A stretch of 24,780 bases of DNA from UBA6398 sp963660485 (GTDB lineage: Bacteria > Bacteroidota > Bacteroidia > Bacteroidales > Bacteroidaceae). The stretch covers positions 1 to 24,780 of the forward strand of contig CAVKYH010000030.1 in NCBI GenBank assembly GCA_963660485.1. Direction: 5' to 3'. This document shows positions 21,807-24,780 of the stretch, piece by piece (within the stretch, counting starts at the first letter, position 1; each line of letters starts with the position of its first letter). The notes beneath the pieces are model-generated. The model was not told the DNA's origin and did not search any database. It worked only from the letters and a program-made list of their open reading frames with translations. The translations under genes and the position numbers were made by a program.

Positions 21807-22679
21807 ATGTTTACCATTCCACAGCTACTGCTTCTGTTCGGTTTTGGAACGTTTATCATCGTAATCTTCTGCCTTACTTTTTTTCGCAAACCCAACAGAC
21901 GCAAGATTACTGACGATATATTTTTCACTGCGGAGATTAAATTTTTGCCCAAAGAGAACAAATATATTTTACGAGGCAAAAGATTGCTGCCCGTAAGCGT
22001 AGCTGTGTCGCTGTTTTTTGAGACATTCGAGCAAAACCATTGGGCGGAGGAAAAATCAAAACAAACAGGGAAACCACAGGATTTGATTATAGAGGAATGG
22101 AATTTGAAAGGCGAAATGGCACGTCAGACAGGAGTTTTCCTGCACGATGAAATAGCCCACTACTTCATCGGATTGCCTATGAAAGGTCGTTTCCGGTTCA
22201 AATTCAAAAGCGAGCATTTGACAGTAGACAAGGATATAAGTATTGAAAAAGAGGAATCTCTTTTCTTGAAATTCGTTGCAGACGAAAATCTACGGATTTA
22301 CCGCACCAACTATCTTGTTGCCGACAGAGGACTAAGGATTGCCGGACGCGTTACATTTGTCGGAATTTGCGAAGACGGCTACGAAATTTACGATTGGAAG
22401 CGTGCCAAAGGAATTACAGACGCCAACGGTAATCCAATAACAAAGAATGCGTTTGGCGTAAAGGGGAAAAACGGAATGGAGAACGTTGACGACACGCCGT
22501 TCTGGCATTACACGCTGCAGCTAAACCTCTACCGCGCTATCTTGGAAAAGACAAACCATATAGTTATCCGCAGAATTTTTCTGATAGACCTTTGCCCCAC
22601 CAAGGAAACCTACGTCAAGATTTCCGTACCGCTTATTAACGAGGAGATGACAAAGGTTTTGAAATTTCTGTCGGCTTAA
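21807..22679 (+). CDS. Membrane-anchored PD-(D/E)XK-fold protein, possibly catalytically altered
   Basis: The 290-residue protein has one N-terminal membrane helix (about residues 5-26) then a basic RKPNRRK stretch, placing the rest in the cytoplasm. The soluble part resembles the RecB/Cas4-like PD-(D/E)XK nuclease fold. LPVSVAVSLFFETFEQ is followed by GVFLHDEIAHYF with His113 and Glu115. GRVTFV at 180-185 sits where GxxDxx is expected, EIYDWKR gives Asp196 and Lys198, and HYTLQLNLY gives the QxxxY motif (Gln238, Tyr242). The motif-I Asp is replaced by Thr183, so metal binding may be lost. ATG 21807 is chosen because the earlier start lies in the galK terminator. The fold assignment is by motif pattern; a structural search would settle it. 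Confidence 0.7.
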   Translation: MFTIPQLLLLFGFGTFIIVIFCLTFFRKPNRRKITDDIFFTAEIKFLPKENKYILRGKRLLPVSVAVSLFFETFEQNHWAEEKSKQTGKPQDLIIEEWNLKGEMARQTGVFLHDEIAHYFIGLPMKGRFRFKFKSEHLTVDKDISIEKEESLFLKFVADENLRIYRTNYLVADRGLRIAGRVTFVGICEDGYEIYDWKRAKGITDANGNPITKNAFGVKGKNGMENVDDTPFWHYTLQLNLYRAILEKTNHIVIRRIFLIDLCPTKETYVKISVPLINEEMTKVLKFLSA

Positions 22680-22692
22680 CGCAGGATTGTCA

Positions 22693-23949
22693 TCACTTTT
22701 TATTTGCCGCTTCTTCCTTTGCCTTTTCTGCATTGGCGATAAGTTTTTCCACTTCTTCAAACTTATCTCCCATATTCAGCGCCAAATATATATTATACAA
22801 GGGTCTGCCCCACCACTCTATCGCATTAGGATTAAGCACCCTGTAATGTTCGAGATAAGGCAGGGCCGTGCGCAAAAGTTTGTCCTCTTCGCGCTTAATG
22901 TTACGTATTTCCGCGAGACTCATATTCGACTTCACCTTGTCGTGTAGCTGTGTAGCCTTTGCAAGATACGCTGCACCCACATTATAATAAGCTCCCGAAT
23001 AGGTGGAATCGCTTTGAATTATGCTTGTGGCCAATGCTATGCAATCGTCATAGTTTTTCATTTTCAGAAGAACGAGACTCCTGCCGTATTGCGCCATCAC
23101 CGAACGCGGGTCGTGCTTCAGAATGTTGTCGGCGAGCGCCATTGCTTCGTCAAACTTGCCTTTGTTGTTGTAGTAGTCAATCAAGTTTGTGAAGAAATAG
23201 TCCAGTTGCGGAAACTCTGCCGTTCCTGTTTCCAAGATATTCACCATTGCCGCCGTGTCCTTGCTTGCCTTGTAGATTCGGGCGGTCAGTTCGAGTTCTT
23301 TCTGCCTATATGTAGTATCTAAAAGTGCTACAGAATTGTATTTAAAGAATTTTGCGTTGTCGTTCAACTGATATGCGCAAACCGTAGCCCAATATGCCGC
23401 GCGAATCATGCCCAAACTGTCGCTTTTGGATACCTTGCTTTTTCCAAACAACGGGTTGGTGCGTATGTCGTAATACATTGAGAAAAAGTTGTAGGCTGTT
23501 GCAAAATCTTTTTTGAGCAACATATATTGCCCGCCGTTGTATAAGTTCACATACTGTTCGCGCAACAAACTGCCATGAGAACTGCGATATTTGTAGCTTA
23601 CTTTCTTCTTGTTTTTTTTCTTAGCCACAAACGCCTCCATGGTGTCGCATCTCACAGCGTAGCTATATATTGAATAAATGCTGTTGAAGAGTCTTGCGGT
23701 ATCGTATTTGTTTTTCAGATAGGCAGTGCGGTTCAAGTTGCTGTTCACAAGCAACCACGCTTCCACTCCATAGTGCAGCAATTCCGGGTCCTCCTTAAGT
23801 TTGTCGTTTTTAAGGCAGTTCTCCACATTTCCCACGGCATCCTCTTTCTTGTTCTTCAAGTTGTCGCGTATGGTGCGGTATTCCTTTTGTGCGCAAGCCG
23901 ATGTTACCAACATGAGCATGGCAAATGTATAAGTCAATCTTCTCATCAT
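22693..23949 (-). CDS. Exported tetratricopeptide-repeat protein
   Basis: The 418-residue protein starts with a signal peptide (FAMLMLVTSACAQKEY), most simply cleaved after ACA, leaving the protein in the periplasm; lipidation at the Cys cannot be excluded. The mature part is helical with TPR-like pairs, clearest at FFTNLIDYYNNKGKFDEAM with NILKHDPRSVMAQYGRSLVLL, and at GAYYNVGAAYLAKATQL. The last helix is Lys/Glu/Ala-rich (EKLIANAEKAKEEAANKK). Its stop lies 13 nt from the convergent stop of the nuclease-like gene. TPR proteins usually scaffold other proteins; no partner is indicated here. Confidence 0.85.
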   Translation of the reverse strand: MMRRLTYTFAMLMLVTSACAQKEYRTIRDNLKNKKEDAVGNVENCLKNDKLKEDPELLHYGVEAWLLVNSNLNRTAYLKNKYDTARLFNSIYSIYSYAVRCDTMEAFVAKKKNKKKVSYKYRSSHGSLLREQYVNLYNGGQYMLLKKDFATAYNFFSMYYDIRTNPLFGKSKVSKSDSLGMIRAAYWATVCAYQLNDNAKFFKYNSVALLDTTYRQKELELTARIYKASKDTAAMVNILETGTAEFPQLDYFFTNLIDYYNNKGKFDEAMALADNILKHDPRSVMAQYGRSLVLLKMKNYDDCIALATSIIQSDSTYSGAYYNVGAAYLAKATQLHDKVKSNMSLAEIRNIKREEDKLLRTALPYLEHYRVLNPNAIEWWGRPLYNIYLALNMGDKFEEVEKLIANAEKAKEEAANKK

Positions 23950-23973
23950 TTTCTTGCCTTAAATATCCGTTTG

Positions 23974-23981
23974 CAAAGATA
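23974..23981 (-). promoter_or_regulatory. -7 box of the TPR gene
   Basis: On the minus strand TATCTTTG (23981-23974) is a perfect TAnnTTTG, giving a leader of about 20 nt before ATG 23949. No TTTG lies at the usual upstream spacing. Confidence 0.4.
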
Positions 23982-24243
23982 CGGATTTATAGACCGTTCG
24001 CGTAATAATCATTTACAAACTTTCCTAAATACGGTTTTTCTCCCCGTTTTTTGCTATCGCCATATCCAGTTTCGATGTTCCGCAATGCTGTTTCCTCGCT
24101 GCGTTTCGCATGATATTTCAGTATTTCGCCCCCAGATTCCGCCTTTAGCCGTATACGGAAAACACGTTTGCCAATATCGCAGCAAAAAGTTCACATTTAC
24201 GGCTTCAAAATCTCCGGGAATAAGCGTTATAATATATTTTCCT

Positions 24244-24251
24244 TATATTTG
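24244..24251 (+). promoter_or_regulatory. -7 box of the small unknown gene
   Basis: TATATTTG (24244-24251) matches TAnnTTTG. The predicted start near 24257 lies after the GTG at 24254, which supports ATG 24275 as the true start. The 325-nt gap 23950-24274 holds the two divergent promoter boxes; its centre (about 24000-24240) shows no gene or structure I can support. Confidence 0.45.
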
Positions 24252-24274
24252 CCGTGAACCTAAAACGTGTGAAC

Positions 24275-24670
24275 ATGAATATCAGCTATAAGAAAAGGTA
24301 TAACGCCGAGGAGTCCGACAATTTCAATTTGTTTGGAGGACTCATGTTGGGAATGAGTTTTCACGATCGAGGCACAAAGGTTGTTTACGAAGTGCATTGC
24401 ACCGAAAGCGAAATTTCGCAGGTAAACATTGTTTGTCTTGATCCCTCAAACCATCAAGCCGAGATTTCATCGAGCGATCCCTACAACACGATTGCCGGAT
24501 TGCGTATCATAGAATTTTCCCACCACAAGCAAAAAGGGAGACACGTGATACATTTCACATTCGACGTAGAAACCAAAGGATATATACAACTCGAATGTTC
24601 GGATTTTTATTTCGATATCCCCGCCCAACCTTTGCAGACTGAGACGAAACCACAATCCGAAATTTTCTAA
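24275..24670 (+). CDS. Small protein of unknown function
   Basis: From ATG 24275 the product is 131 residues, soluble, without signal peptide or membrane helix. It opens MNISYKKRYNAEESDNFNLF and has alternating strand-like stretches such as KVVYEVHC, QVNIVCLD, RHVIHFTFDV and YIQLECSDFYFDI. A small beta-rich domain seems likely. The C-terminus is polar and unstructured-looking (PLQTETKPQSEIF). I do not recognise the family. It has its own promoter-like box and is followed after 50 nt by the right-edge repeat. Confidence 0.6.
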   Translation: MNISYKKRYNAEESDNFNLFGGLMLGMSFHDRGTKVVYEVHCTESEISQVNIVCLDPSNHQAEISSSDPYNTIAGLRIIEFSHHKQKGRHVIHFTFDVETKGYIQLECSDFYFDIPAQPLQTETKPQSEIF

Positions 24671-24719
24671 CTGCTACCGCTCTGTTTTTCAAGAAATTCT
24701 ACACTCAGAAAACAACTTC

Positions 24720-24780
24720 GGCATTTCGTAAAAACTCCGGGCCACCAAATTTAAATTAGATGCGTCGGAATTTAAATTAG
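24720..24780. repeat. 21-nt modular repeat locus 5 (right edge, cut by the window)
   Basis: These 61 nt match positions 1-61 in the same direction with one difference (24725 T against C at 6). Blocks start at 24727 and 24748 and a third is cut off at 24780. The element surely continues beyond the window. Confidence 0.85.

Noticed and set aside
23773..24291. 172-residue plus-strand frame crossing the TPR gene start and the gap
   Set aside because: It overlaps the signal-peptide region of the TPR gene in antisense, and shows no domain or start signal.
1..24780. Closed circular element, from matching ends
   Set aside because: The ends differ at one base, and the content is chromosomal core genes (era, der, rpmF, fabH, lptB) with no replication or mobilisation gene.

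Overview
The window looks like a chromosomal segment of a Bacteroidales bacterium (Bacteroides, Prevotella or Muribaculaceae type). Several upstream regions carry the Bacteroidetes -7 box TAnnTTTG, sometimes with a TTTG-like -33 box about 19 nt before it. Leaders are A-rich and lack clear Shine-Dalgarno sites. The lipoproteins, the TamL-type Omp85 lipoprotein, DUF4250 and the galM-transporter-galK operon also fit that group. These family assignments come from reading motifs; no database search was run.

Layout. Positions 1-850: a repeat locus, then wreckage of two DNA methyltransferase genes. 940-3744 (minus): a ZIP metal transporter, a DUF1080 lipoprotein and a ROK sugar kinase, each with its own promoter or terminator signals. 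4112-6200 (minus): an apparent operon of DedA, DUF4250, a small unknown protein and an acyltransferase-3 membrane protein. 6383-10831 (plus): the housekeeping run DUF177-rpmF-fabH-era-der-lipoprotein, closed by a strong terminator. 10873-13126 (minus): an HXXEE membrane protein and an MlaF/MlaE lipid-transport pair. 13277-16457 (plus): lptB and a TamL-like outer-membrane assembly protein. 16423-16875 (minus): a small lipoprotein. 16967-17752 (plus): a YycJ-type metallo-hydrolase. 18072-21734 (plus): galM, a sugar MFS permease and galK. 21807-22679 (plus): a membrane-anchored PD-(D/E)XK-fold protein with an altered active site. 22693-23949 (minus): a TPR protein. 24275-24670 (plus): a small protein of unknown function. 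The right edge repeats the left edge.

Functionally the window mixes envelope biogenesis (MlaEF, LptB, TamL, DedA), fatty-acid and ribosome-assembly genes (FabH, Era, Der, L32) and sugar use (GalM, permease, GalK, ROK kinase, DUF1080). No prophage, transposase, CRISPR array, tRNA or rRNA was seen.

The most unusual signal is non-coding. Five intergenic loci (about 8-91, 3957-4061, 11505-11596, 17781-17906 and 24727-24780) are built from degenerate units of exactly 21 nt, two turns of B-DNA. Unit order is partly conserved, two loci form 23-11-23 nt inverted repeats, and the 11-nt centre of one is the exact reverse complement of the other. The second notable item is the PD-(D/E)XK-like protein, which has a transmembrane anchor and Thr where the metal-binding Asp is expected.
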